Source: Cladocopium goreaui (taxonomy: Eukaryota > Sar > Dinophyceae > Suessiales > Symbiodiniaceae). Taken from it: a stretch of DNA of 64,000 nucleotides. The stretch covers positions 1,121,001 to 1,185,000 of the forward strand of contig CAMXCT020001001.1 of the NCBI GenBank assembly GCA_947184155.2, given 5' to 3'. Positions 45,301-53,677 of the stretch are shown here, one piece after another (the stretch's first letter is position 1; every line of letters begins with the position of its first letter). Made by a program: the position numbers and the translations under genes. The notes beneath the pieces were generated by a model. The model did not search any database. It was not told the DNA's origin and worked only from the letters and a program-made list of their open reading frames with translations.

Positions 45301-48300
45301 CCCTGCAGCAACTTGTAGGCTACTTCAAGGGCTTGGGCAGTTGCTTCACTGGTGTGCCTGGAGTTCGCGAAGTAGGCTGAGTAGACAACTGCAGGCGGCA
45401 TGCCAAACCTAATCCATTGGTTGGCTGTGTCCTCATCTGAGATCAGGCGAAAGTTCGAGCCTCGGGTGTCTCGGAATGGTAATGGAGTCTTGGCTGCAAT
45501 GGTTCCTTCAGACAATCCCTTCAGCACTCGTATTGCAACGGTGATTCGGCTTCCGGAGAATTGCCCTACTGAGTTCAGATCATGGGTTTCGGCCATCCCG
45601 CTTTGTACAGAAGAAAGTTGTACGGACCGTAGGTCTCGTAACAACAGTTCGAGCAGCGGAAATAGTTGTACGAACCGTAGGTCTCGTAACAACCAATCGG
45701 AGTCGAATTCAGAAAGCGGTCGACACGAAAATGAAAAGTGCCACGAAGAAAGAACCGAAGTTGATGTCAATCTCGAAAAGCACCAGTGCAGTAGCGATCG
45801 CTCGAACGAATGGTCAATGGCGTCGAGCTCTCGAGTAGCACAAACGGATGTTGCCACCGACTTGATTGGGTGACTGCGGACATTCTCGGAATCACGAGAC
45901 ATTTCAGCTTTCAGTTGTTCATCACATGCAAGCGGCTTCCAACGTTTCATCACTCTGACGTTCACAAATGGACTATTCCTGGTTACATGATCATTGATTC
46001 CATTCATGATGATTTTGGCTATCCACTTGGTGTAAACTTGAGTAACGCGAGTTTCCCTACCGGCACACTCAGCATGGTCATGACGGCGATCACATCTTCT
46101 ATGAAGCTTCGGAAAAGACACCCCCCATGTAACAATCTTCCATGGTTTCTTGATTGGTTTGGGAGTCTCTTGGAATTGTGATTTCAAGCCATACATGCAT
46201 CCATCAAATCTGTGCTCATGAGATACGGTTCCCTCCACAAGGTCAGTCATTCTACGGTCCTTCCAGTAGTCACAACCCCTAGGCAACTCAAGCATGGCTG
46301 GTGATCCCATGTTGATAAGTTCACTTAGCACTGATGTAAACACTTCCCACATCGCCCAGAAGATCTGCTTCTTTGCTTCGATGAGTTGTGTCGTTGCTTC
46401 GCTTACCCATCGGTTGATTCGGTTCCATGGTGAACCTCCTGTACATGGACCTGCAAAGAACACTGAATCAAGTTTGGTCCGAAGGCATCGCCTTGCTTTA
46501 CTGATTCCGTACGGAGAGAGCATGTCGTCATCTTCAGTGATTGGCACGACATGAAACTTCATTTCGTCCTTCATTTTGTTCTGCAAGAACGTAAACCAAT
46601 TTCTCTCTTCCGAACATAACAAGACGAAGCATGGGACTGCTTGAGGAACTTCGATCAAATTGATTGCAAGGGAAAACTTCGCATACTTTGATGTCATCAA
46701 GTCACAAGGTGATTTGGAAAATTGAAATTCCAAAGTTCTGTTTTTCTTTTCTCTCCAAAGGATTACCGACACCTTGGGATGGTCAACCTCATGTTTGCCT
46801 ACTTCAATGTGATATTGATAGGGGACAAAAACATCAGTGATGGGAATAGTATTCACGTCATTGCAATTGGTGCAGAGTGTGATCACTCCCTGACTCACTT
46901 TACAGTTCTTACCTCCATTGATCACTTCAGCATTGGCGAGCACCTTGAATGTCGATCTTCCTGTCCAAAACTCATTCAACTTGTTTGTTGATTCATGATT
47001 GTCGCCCTTGAATCTCCATATGTCTTTGATCACCCGAGTGTTGGTTTTGAACTTTTGTTCAGTTTCCCTTTCATCACATATGATCCTAGGGTCACAGGGA
47101 CAGTCTTCGCAATCCTGTGGCACAAAGTTTTGCCTTCTAGGCGTTTTGTGAATTCGGATCAATGTCTCTTTCCCATCCCATTGCCAATGGTCTTCATTTT
47201 TCTTACCTAACACTTGGGATTTTCGGGTGGATTTTACAAACGGAATATTATCAGTGATGTTATGACATAGGCCAGGTGTTGAAGTGGACTGTGGGTGCCC
47301 CTTTTCACTGTGCGAATGCCATCCTTCACCCTCACTCCACCCATGAACAAGGCGCATAAGCGTATTGATCACACGTGTGGCTGGCTGAAGGCACTGGTGA
47401 ATGGATTTCGGGTGTTGAGACGGTGATGTCTGTGCATCTAAAAACAAGGCATCAACCGAGAACATCAGCATTGGTGAATCGGTCGGATGCTGTACACGGT
47501 CATGTGGTGTTGACGCACACGAGTCACGTAGTGAGCTCGAGTGGGCAGGCGGGGCATGCACGTGCTTTGACGACATCACCCGGTGGGTTGAGGTCGTTGA
47601 AACGGATTGTGAAACAGTGTCCGGGATCAACGGCTGCTTGTTGGGCGAATGATACTGAAAACACGCTCGTTCAACCCACTTATCAAATCTGATAGCCTGC
47701 TCTGGTGGAGATGCACGGTGTTCGACCTTTGTCCACGCACCATTGAGAAGAACCCATGTGGATCTCAATACATCTGGCGGCACGATCAAGCCGGGTGGCT
47801 TAGGACGATAAAACACCGGTTGCTTGACGACAAAAATGGGATCCATACCTGGCAAGTATTGTAGCTTCTCTTTACTAGTCAAACCCTTCCTATACACTTC
47901 TTTTGGCAAAATAGGGGTTTCCGTGTATGGGAAGTTTGGGATGTCCTCAGTTTTGGATTGGAAAACTTGGCGAGTAGTCATATCGACATCGGTGCTTGGC
48001 TGCAACATGTCCAATACTTCTTTGCTCTGCAAGTCCTGAGGTTCCAACAAGTTGATTAGCATACAAGCTTTCTTCCATGCCATGGGATTCTTGAACCCTT
48101 TAGTATGGATATCTGCTGCCATTTTGGCTGTAATTTCATAGATCAATACAAAATGATCCTTTTGGAAATGTTCATGCATGGAGGCAATGGAAATACCATG
48201 TGTGCGCTCCAAATGACGCATGGTTGGATTCCGTCCTGATCTGACAACACCAATCATACCTTGATTATCGTCATGAAACAGGAGTTGAGGAAAAACTTTG

Positions 48301-51300
48301 GCTAAGACTTTCCACAGACTTAATGCGGGAATTCCGAGAGTCCTAAGTGCAGTATCTGCAGCCACAATTTCAGCTTCGGGGGTAGAATGACTAACACACC
48401 CTTGTCGCTTACTTCCACCAGCAAGTGGGAATCTTGTGAACTTACCTTGGACTTGTAAGTGCGATCCTGAAGTTGATCTCAAGGATTGGGCACATCCAGC
48501 GAAATCCGCATCTGCAAATAGTCCTAATGATAAATCTTCAATTTTGTCTCCGACCCATCCTATCATTTTGAGGGACAATGTGGAATTAACATAACACATT
48601 AGGTGATGAAGACGGGCGTCATCATCCTTTGTCCATTTGGTCACATTACGTGCCAATGCATTGATGGATCTCAAAAGGTCAAACCGCGCAATGCGGGCTG
48701 CATACAGCAGCTTCATAAGCACACTAGCTGCATGCGGAGCTAGATTCCCTCGGCTCAGTGTCTCACTGTCTTGGCCAGGACGTGAGTTGCCAGTCTCGGA
48801 GAGAGCAGGCATATCTGGATCGAAGGAATGTGCACACCAAGGACACTCAACTTTGCGTTTTCCATCGGAAGGAGCTCGATACGGGCTGCTTTTCGTTTCC
48901 TCTGGAAGGCTTGGAGTTGATACCTTTTTCAATTTTGTGTCCTTACCAATGATGTCAAGATACTTTTCCACCGATAACTTTAACAATCCTTCCATGTTAT
49001 AAGTTATGGTCTTGACTTTCTTACCATTATGCAATTGGGTCTCACCTTGGGATAAAACGCACCCTAAGTAAAGTCCCAAATCGGTTTCGGGTTCAATGCG
49101 CAGAACAGTGCGCAACATTTCCCAACCTTTGGCCAGATTTTCGGAGGGCCCAGCAAGCTTAAGGTCATCCACATAGATTACCAACAGCAATTTGAGCTCA
49201 TCATGAAAATACATAGAAGGCCATTCCTCTCCAATGGGCTTAAAACCAATTTCTTGAACTTTCTTGTCACAATGTTGTTCCCACATCGTGCCTGAATCAG
49301 GGTGTCCATACAGGGCTTTGTCGAGTCTTACGACAGGGCGACGGAACTTCCAGTACTGTATCTCCGGAGGCCATGCATCAGTGGGTAACTCCACCCAACA
49401 CAAAGGTCCCTTCAACTTAGCCTGGATGTAAGCCTGAATCGCATCTGCCAACTTGACGGAGTGCCCAGGAAGACATCCGTAAAAATCTGCCCATCGTGAG
49501 GCTTCGAAGGAAGCAGGGGAATTTCCCAAGTCCTGGAAAAATGCTGCCTCCCAATGCTGATTCTTCACCTGATTCCCTAGCAGAACGCCTCTTCCCTTGA
49601 ATTTTCGACCAGGATTGTCTTCGGACAACTGGTAATTCTTTTCCACGCATATGCCATGGACCCTGGCCATATGTACTTCCTTTTTGTTCTTCTTGGCCTC
49701 TGCAACAACATCGTCATATTCACGAACCATTGTAAAGTCGAATACCTCTTGATCACGAAGGCCTTTCCACTCCTTGAGCATTGCCTCTTTGGCCTTTGGG
49801 TTAGACTCAATCTCAGCTCTGCCCACAGGTCGTGAAACCATTGCGTTGAAAAGTTTGCTTCCAAGGCCTCCTGATGGTATCTTGGTTCGGTGACTTTGAT
49901 TTGATGCAGAAGTACACGGCATAGTTGGGAAAGGGATGTATTCATCATCATCAGTGGCTATGTTCTTCACGTTCTTGACGTTAACACATTTGCCATTTTT
50001 GATCATTGTCGACTCTCCTGGCGTAGCCATGGAGAACCTCGAAATCTCACCTGACAATGTGCTCCAAACTTCACCACTCCACGATGCTTTTGGGCCACGT
50101 CCTCTCTCGACCTCCGACCATTCATCCCATTCAGTGAGGTATTCCTCGTCGTCCGGGACGTCAGTAGAGGCATCGGAACATGGACTAGCATCAGCATTCC
50201 TCTTCACTTTTCGACAATCAATGTATCGTCTTCCATGTACATCGTCATCATCGACTATGTCGTACAGATCAAGATACGTACTTGTACATGTGATAGGTAA
50301 GGTAACTTTGCTAATCACAACTTCACCAACACCTGCATCGGATTTCTTTGACTTTGAATGAGAGTCATCCTTCTTACTTTCATCACCACCTTCATCGTCC
50401 TTGGACTTTGGCTCGTCCCTGTCTTTCTTTGAATCTTTCTTCTCCTTCTTCGTTGCCTTCTTCTTCTTTTCCTCGACCAATCTTTTGGCTTTGTCATCGG
50501 CCTCTTTCTTCTCCAGCTTCTTCTTCTCGGCTTTGAGGATGGTGTTCCGATCAGACTGAGAGAGTTTGCGCCATTCTTCAGGAGAATAGGTCCCTTTGGG
50601 ACGCAATGACGTTTTGAACATTCGTCTACCGTCATCTCCAATCTTGTATGGGTAACCCTTGACGTTCAACTTGACCTTCTCACCATCGTCATTGAGGTAT
50701 ATCTTCCCATCTCCAGCTTTGCCCGACTTCCAATGGTCTGGCTGTGCGTTGATAAGCTCCTGGAGAGTCATCTCTTCTGGATCTTTGTCTTTGTCGAAGA
50801 TACCCTCGGAGTCATCAAGAGGCTTCTTTGAAACTTTTCCACCACTCGGTCCAGGTCCACCGTCATCTCCGTCATCAAGCTCGTCATCGTCTTCGTCATG
50901 GTCACGTTCTTCATCATCTCCATGAGGCACTTTGGAAGGATCGCCATCGAGGATTTCTCTTTCTTTCATTCCTTCCAATGTGGTGTTCACCCTCTCATAT
51001 TCTTGCTTGCATGGAAATGTCAATGGAGTGACCATCTCGACCTTCTCGGTCAAATGAGGTTTGAGAAGACGGTGTTCAGGTTTGCTAGCATCGTCACCAA
51101 GATTCTGATGTACGAATTCACTCAGAGGCCATACTTTGTATTGTCTTGACCAATGCATCCCTGGACCAATGTGATACCCTGCAAACACTCCTGGAATAGA
51201 GTCAGGTCCGAACTTATGAAGTTGTCCTGCTTCTCTGGTCTTCGGAGGCTTGTAGTTCACACGAGCACCATAGGGAATGAGTTTGCCAGCAAATTCAGAT

Positions 51301-52109
51301 CCGTGGAGTTTGCACCAAGCGCTCAATTCATCATCGTTGGGTTCTACGTTGAGTAGATGACATACGCAAAGGATTGCCGTTCTCCAGAAACAAGGTGGTA
51401 ATCCAGCTTCCAACAGACATGTAGAAGTAGCTGTGAGGATAAATTGGTTAGTCCTCTCGGCAATTGAATTGGTTTGAGGTCTCCCAGGCAACGAATGATC
51501 AATTGGGATCTTCATCTCATTCATAGCTTCAATGAATTGAGGAGCATGATCAGAGTAGGCCTGTCTGACCTTCTTTGCGCCGATGAACTGTTTCACTGCT
51601 CTGACTACATCGTCCTTGGTCATTCGATCAGATGGATAAGCACCAATGATCCCTGTAAAACAGTCTCTGACAACCAACACTTCCTTCTCGAGGATCAATA
51701 CGTCATCATGGACTTTGGATGTGTCCACTGCATCAAAGGCAATGAGGTCGCCAAACTTCTTGAGTTCCCTTTTGTATGCACCACGACGAGTCTTGAAGTG
51801 CTTCATCTTTGCTCGAATGCATGAGTCGCAATATGGATTTTTGTACCTGTGGGTCAGCTTGTGATTCAAGCTATTGGCTTCTCTCTTGAGTGTTCCTCTT
51901 TTGGCTACCCTGGACTCACCCTCGACGACATCGATCTCAATGTCATCTTCATCACCTTCAGCGGCGTCTTCAGGAGCACCATGACCATCATCTTCAAAGT
52001 CAGTCTCGTCACCAGGAGGTCCGTCAAACGGAGTTCCAGGTTCATATTCGCCGTCTTCAGGTGGTTCTTCCTCTTCTCCAGGGGTTGCCGAATGTTTCTG
52101 CCGGTTCAT
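42327..52109 (-). CDS. pol: Copia-type Pol polyprotein with long C-terminal extension (3,260 aa)
   Basis: Residues 1-70 are acidic. His/Cys pairs at about 80-98 form the integrase zinc domain (LNHKLTHRYKNPYCDSC). The integrase core has D126, D187 (YSDHAPQF) and E218 (NSIAERTN). A Lys/Glu-rich linker follows at about 390-640. Copia-type reverse transcriptase spans about 790-1,060, with YVDDL at 979-983 and LDKALYGHPDSGTMW upstream. RNase H spans about 1,190-1,345, with D1200/D1202, Glu of STPEAE, and DDNQG at 1280. About 1,800-2,070 is a second region with PCTGGSPWNR (C1889) and ELPRGCDYW, resembling a methyltransferase fold. From M2172 (45,596) an unrecognised helical module of 1,089 aa follows, with a Cys-X2-Cys pair near its end. 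It starts by an ATGA overlap with the protease frame; an alternative is entry by frameshift, since the frame is open from about 52,175. It ends in UGA, with the frame continuing downstream. Confidence 0.9.
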   Translation of the reverse strand: MNRQKHSATPGEEEEPPEDGEYEPGTPFDGPPGDETDFEDDGHGAPEDAAEGDEDDIEIDVVEGESRVAKRGTLKREANSLNHKLTHRYKNPYCDSCIRAKMKHFKTRRGAYKRELKKFGDLIAFDAVDTSKVHDDVLILEKEVLVVRDCFTGIIGAYPSDRMTKDDVVRAVKQFIGAKKVRQAYSDHAPQFIEAMNEMKIPIDHSLPGRPQTNSIAERTNQFILTATSTCLLEAGLPPCFWRTAILCVCHLLNVEPNDDELSAWCKLHGSEFAGKLIPYGARVNYKPPKTREAGQLHKFGPDSIPGVFAGYHIGPGMHWSRQYKVWPLSEFVHQNLGDDASKPEHRLLKPHLTEKVEMVTPLTFPCKQEYERVNTTLEGMKEREILDGDPSKVPHGDDEERDHDEDDDELDDGDDGGPGPSGGKVSKKPLDDSEGIFDKDKDPEEMTLQELINAQPDHWKSGKAGDGKIYLNDDGEKVKLNVKGYPYKIGDDGRRMFKTSLRPKGTYSPEEWRKLSQSDRNTILKAEKKKLEKKEADDKAKRLVEEKKKKATKKEKKDSKKDRDEPKSKDDEGGDESKKDDSHSKSKKSDAGVGEVVISKVTLPITCTSTYLDLYDIVDDDDVHGRRYIDCRKVKRNADASPCSDASTDVPDDEEYLTEWDEWSEVERGRGPKASWSGEVWSTLSGEISRFSMATPGESTMIKNGKCVNVKNVKNIATDDDEYIPFPTMPCTSASNQSHRTKIPSGGLGSKLFNAMVSRPVGRAEIESNPKAKEAMLKEWKGLRDQEVFDFTMVREYDDVVAEAKKNKKEVHMARVHGICVEKNYQLSEDNPGRKFKGRGVLLGNQVKNQHWEAAFFQDLGNSPASFEASRWADFYGCLPGHSVKLADAIQAYIQAKLKGPLCWVELPTDAWPPEIQYWKFRRPVVRLDKALYGHPDSGTMWEQHCDKKVQEIGFKPIGEEWPSMYFHDELKLLLVIYVDDLKLAGPSENLAKGWEMLRTVLRIEPETDLGLYLGCVLSQGETQLHNGKKVKTITYNMEGLLKLSVEKYLDIIGKDTKLKKVSTPSLPEETKSSPYRAPSDGKRKVECPWCAHSFDPDMPALSETGNSRPGQDSETLSRGNLAPHAASVLMKLLYAARIARFDLLRSINALARNVTKWTKDDDARLHHLMCYVNSTLSLKMIGWVGDKIEDLSLGLFADADFAGCAQSLRSTSGSHLQVQGKFTRFPLAGGSKRQGCVSHSTPEAEIVAADTALRTLGIPALSLWKVLAKVFPQLLFHDDNQGMIGVVRSGRNPTMRHLERTHGISIASMHEHFQKDHFVLIYEITAKMAADIHTKGFKNPMAWKKACMLINLLEPQDLQSKEVLDMLQPSTDVDMTTRQVFQSKTEDIPNFPYTETPILPKEVYRKGLTSKEKLQYLPGMDPIFVVKQPVFYRPKPPGLIVPPDVLRSTWVLLNGAWTKVEHRASPPEQAIRFDKWVERACFQYHSPNKQPLIPDTVSQSVSTTSTHRVMSSKHVHAPPAHSSSLRDSCASTPHDRVQHPTDSPMLMFSVDALFLDAQTSPSQHPKSIHQCLQPATRVINTLMRLVHGWSEGEGWHSHSEKGHPQSTSTPGLCHNITDNIPFVKSTRKSQVLGKKNEDHWQWDGKETLIRIHKTPRRQNFVPQDCEDCPCDPRIICDERETEQKFKTNTRVIKDIWRFKGDNHESTNKLNEFWTGRSTFKVLANAEVINGGKNCKVSQGVITLCTNCNDVNTIPITDVFVPYQYHIEVGKHEVDHPKVSVILWREKKNRTLEFQFSKSPCDLMTSKYAKFSLAINLIEVPQAVPCFVLLCSEERNWFTFLQNKMKDEMKFHVVPITEDDDMLSPYGISKARRCLRTKLDSVFFAGPCTGGSPWNRINRWVSEATTQLIEAKKQIFWAMWEVFTSVLSELINMGSPAMLELPRGCDYWKDRRMTDLVEGTVSHEHRFDGCMYGLKSQFQETPKPIKKPWKIVTWGVSFPKLHRRCDRRHDHAECAGRETRVTQVYTKWIAKIIMNGINDHVTRNSPFVNVRVMKRWKPLACDEQLKAEMSRDSENVRSHPIKSVATSVCATRELDAIDHSFERSLLHWCFSRLTSTSVLSSWHFSFSCRPLSEFDSDWLLRDLRFVQLFPLLELLLRDLRSVQLSSVQSGMAETHDLNSVGQFSGSRITVAIRVLKGLSEGTIAAKTPLPFRDTRGSNFRLISDEDTANQWIRFGMPPAVVYSAYFANSRHTSEATAQALEVAYKLLQGAQDIEKKCSGWEFLSKGSRFVKVFASRCPYEDATMGRFMDKEIYDGLDELWIVLSKGHFPEPFDDQATAAETEAKIRSMKQIYRGTPSFNTDPSATSWLAMTRTAEYFKVMDELTKVNPKSPSDNDSYLTAMKNMVEIQMRHLGHALRYHNEQNPSNQIILQDVMKDVIAFETNQPKGRSAAQNHFLCLLALGTTLERHKTSSRGDGNLSKVAELSEIQFSILKVFDIPQGILIGHGYNVSIADEGARYTEKERRHACHSSLKDFTTVMTETQAGTAGGMHNFDNWDVPLNFKDGRRPDEVDFWNNEEPSWMNDDTSTGPSAQSTSAPTEGSQPKASQQSQSSNIQPKKMPRSSTGGGSSSSTHAAFRSGPGATSQGRTEPERDENWIPTEDWMKRRKPSTVEVRLHTAEDYAREEQRIAFLRSGKDFVLSIVEGPHTTHKYGTNLIWRQYLRRLTFHAALSFNMLTEGQLDPHMINENDYEWLKLYHYIITSTEFVRCKGYPVTEVLAMLTLGIEDTVEGEIRVKLKKLGNKIGQFIIGKPWLDKWDELGGQVRNNKALILTDLTYQTRSSSRIINDIEAGLNNMGLSSIKVYQLPYESLEKPEDFLKLATNALTFLRTNANTFSSATVHIWISFAALFRGQNRILMPNADFIIKLAEIITDISQAAPLPIFVNILKDARFLGSQSSIVSMAEELARILREKGIIHSTNERFWKQISACGREPFYWKEGEGKEVIWAMLEKSLMRQKVFLHCAMDHDTVHDLNEECVHVKNTGFDIETIKRCTEHPRIVPSIRAGEITDAQAGSANIIGGMKHMKDSVQRKAWSDIRRGVFTPEPLTDVDEHWVEVTEDSELMCDVCKGFHQNDSRLNTCTENRTRCLNCASNWTRAAIYGTEDIGMDEFSQDARVAARLLNIYNECVDWREMEAEKDLRGFLVTATLAMLSGYRTTSDVLKQVSHRGAIRMPAYMVKGKCRRDLLPQFTVQRETRTED
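45616..45693 (-). promoter_or_regulatory. Two 30-bp direct repeats with dyad symmetry inside the pol frame
   Basis: Copies at 45,616-45,645 and 45,664-45,693 match at 29 of 30 bases. On the minus strand each starts GTTGTTACGAGACC and ends CGTACAAC, giving an imperfect hairpin. They lie 20-100 nt upstream of the ATG at 45,596. They share CCTACGG with the element's 5' leader. The surrounding translated sequence (Leu/Phe/Trp-rich, low quality) looks like an untranslated spacer kept open. Confidence 0.5.
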
Positions 52110-53677
52110 TGCTCTCCTCTTCTTCTTCTTCTTGAGCTTCTTGACGTATCGGGAACGTTGTGGTTCTCAGTCGATGTCTCAAGACCACTTTCTCCATCGA
52201 GGTGTACTCTTCGTGATGGTTGACCAACATCATCAATATCGTTGAGATCGTTGAATCCAACTTGAGAATGTGTCAATAGGTCATGGATCTTCGATGCATG
52301 ATGGCATTCATGAGGAGTGCATTCGTATGTTCCAAGATCAACATAGGGGATATTGTCGTGGATTGTCAGATCTATGCGTTCTCCATCCTTCGTAATCATG
52401 AATGGCATTTGACCAGATGGCCATACAAAGGAATATCCTTCTTCCATGCATCGTTTCCCAAGAGACATCACAGACGGAGTGTCGTCCAGTACATAAGCAT
52501 GAGATGTCACATCAAAGGTTCCCAGGTCAATCTCCGCTTCTGTTTGGGTAGCAGTTGAACCGTTGGCGGTGTGGAACATGATGGGGTCACAAGTTCGTTG
52601 CTTCAAATTCATCCTCTCGGCTTTCCTTGCGGAAATCAGATCGTGTCCGCTGCCAGAATCCAGGATGAATCTTCGATCTTTGGCTTGTACTGGTAATGAA
52701 ATGCACATCAAGTTCTTGGATTTCATGAGGGATTTTCCAGCTTCGTGTTCCACAAGCTCTTCAATGAAAGTCAAGTCATCACGATCATCGTCCAGCTTGA
52801 TCAACATGTCGAACTTGGGGCCAATGATGATTCTAACTTCATCAACAAAACGATGGAGTCCGCATCTGTCCATGATGATTGCTTTGGCCCGTGCTCGGAC
52901 TGAGCCAAGTGTGTTGTCGTACTTGGACTGATCGTCGGTCAAATCATCGACTTTCCAGAAGACATACTGCTTGTTGGGGTCACGATACATACGCTTGGGT
53001 AGTCCCTCTTGGTAGTTCTCAATTGCAATCTCGTGCACTTCAGGTTCCAGATCAAATGAGATTCTGCGAACATCAGAAGACTTCTTTGCGCTGGCTATCC
53101 TCGGTGAGGTATAATCCAAAGAATCTTCATTGTCGCTATCAAAGAAGGAGTCAATGGTAATGGGAGTTGCTTTCTTCTTTGGTGTTTTCTGGCTGGTCCT
53201 CTCCGATGATGCTGAAGGCGATTGGTCCGCATGTAGGAATTTACTCCCAAACGTGCAGGTACCCTTCTGCCAATTCCAACATACCTTCTTTTTGGGTCCA
53301 GCTGAAGATGAACTTCCTTTACTCTTTCTTGATGAATCTCGACTTCCACTTCTGCCTTTCTTACCTTTCATCTTGGCATCATAGACCTTCTGAGAATGAC
53401 TGTAAAGACATTTGTCACCTTTGTTGCATCCTCCTTTATTGAAGAAGTAGTTGCAGAAAATCTTCTTCTTATCAACGGGTGAAGACGATCTTCCCTTCCC
53501 ACCTTTGCCTTTCTTGTTGTTCTTGTCGGCATGAGATTTCGGAGAAGGTGTTGGAAGTACTGATGCAGCTTCACTCTTCGCCTTTCGCTTTAGGTCGTTT
53601 GGGAGGATCACCTGTAGACGATGCAGCTGCTTCATTCTCCTTCTTGGTCTTAATGGGAGCAGCAGGTTTGTCAGCAT
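52106..53677 (-). CDS. Nucleocapsid-like CCCH finger and retropepsin (Gag-Pro) frame
   Basis: 523 residues from the first counted codon; the true start is by frame transfer from gag. Residues 75-94 form a CCCH finger (C-X8-C-X5-C-X3-H within FCNYFFNKGGCNKGDKC) in place of the usual retroviral CCHC knuckle. A second copy near 130-150 (VCWNWQKGTCTFGSK) lacks its third Cys. The aspartic protease active site is at D340 (ILDSGSGHDLISA). The C-terminus ends in a Ser/Arg run. It overlaps gag part 2 by 107 nt at its start in the +1 frame and pol by four bases (ATGA) at its end. Protease would mature Gag and Pol. Confidence 0.82.
   Translation of the reverse strand: MLTNLLLPLRPRRRMKQLHRLQVILPNDLKRKAKSEAASVLPTPSPKSHADKNNKKGKGGKGRSSSPVDKKKIFCNYFFNKGGCNKGDKCLYSHSQKVYDAKMKGKKGRSGSRDSSRKSKGSSSSAGPKKKVCWNWQKGTCTFGSKFLHADQSPSASSERTSQKTPKKKATPITIDSFFDSDNEDSLDYTSPRIASAKKSSDVRRISFDLEPEVHEIAIENYQEGLPKRMYRDPNKQYVFWKVDDLTDDQSKYDNTLGSVRARAKAIIMDRCGLHRFVDEVRIIIGPKFDMLIKLDDDRDDLTFIEELVEHEAGKSLMKSKNLMCISLPVQAKDRRFILDSGSGHDLISARKAERMNLKQRTCDPIMFHTANGSTATQTEAEIDLGTFDVTSHAYVLDDTPSVMSLGKRCMEEGYSFVWPSGQMPFMITKDGERIDLTIHDNIPYVDLGTYECTPHECHHASKIHDLLTHSQVGFNDLNDIDDVGQPSRRVHLDGESGLETSTENHNVPDTSRSSRRRRRGEQ

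Noticed and set aside
45400-45873. 157-codon plus-strand open frame antisense to pol, Ser/Asn/Arg-rich
   Set aside because: It lies opposite the spacer and pol coding sequence. Its residue pattern follows from the hairpin repeats and the sense-strand composition, and no start context or splice signals support it.
52109-52210. A small intron joining protease and pol frames
   Set aside because: I found no donor and acceptor pair of reasonable strength. The ATGA overlap explains the layout more simply.
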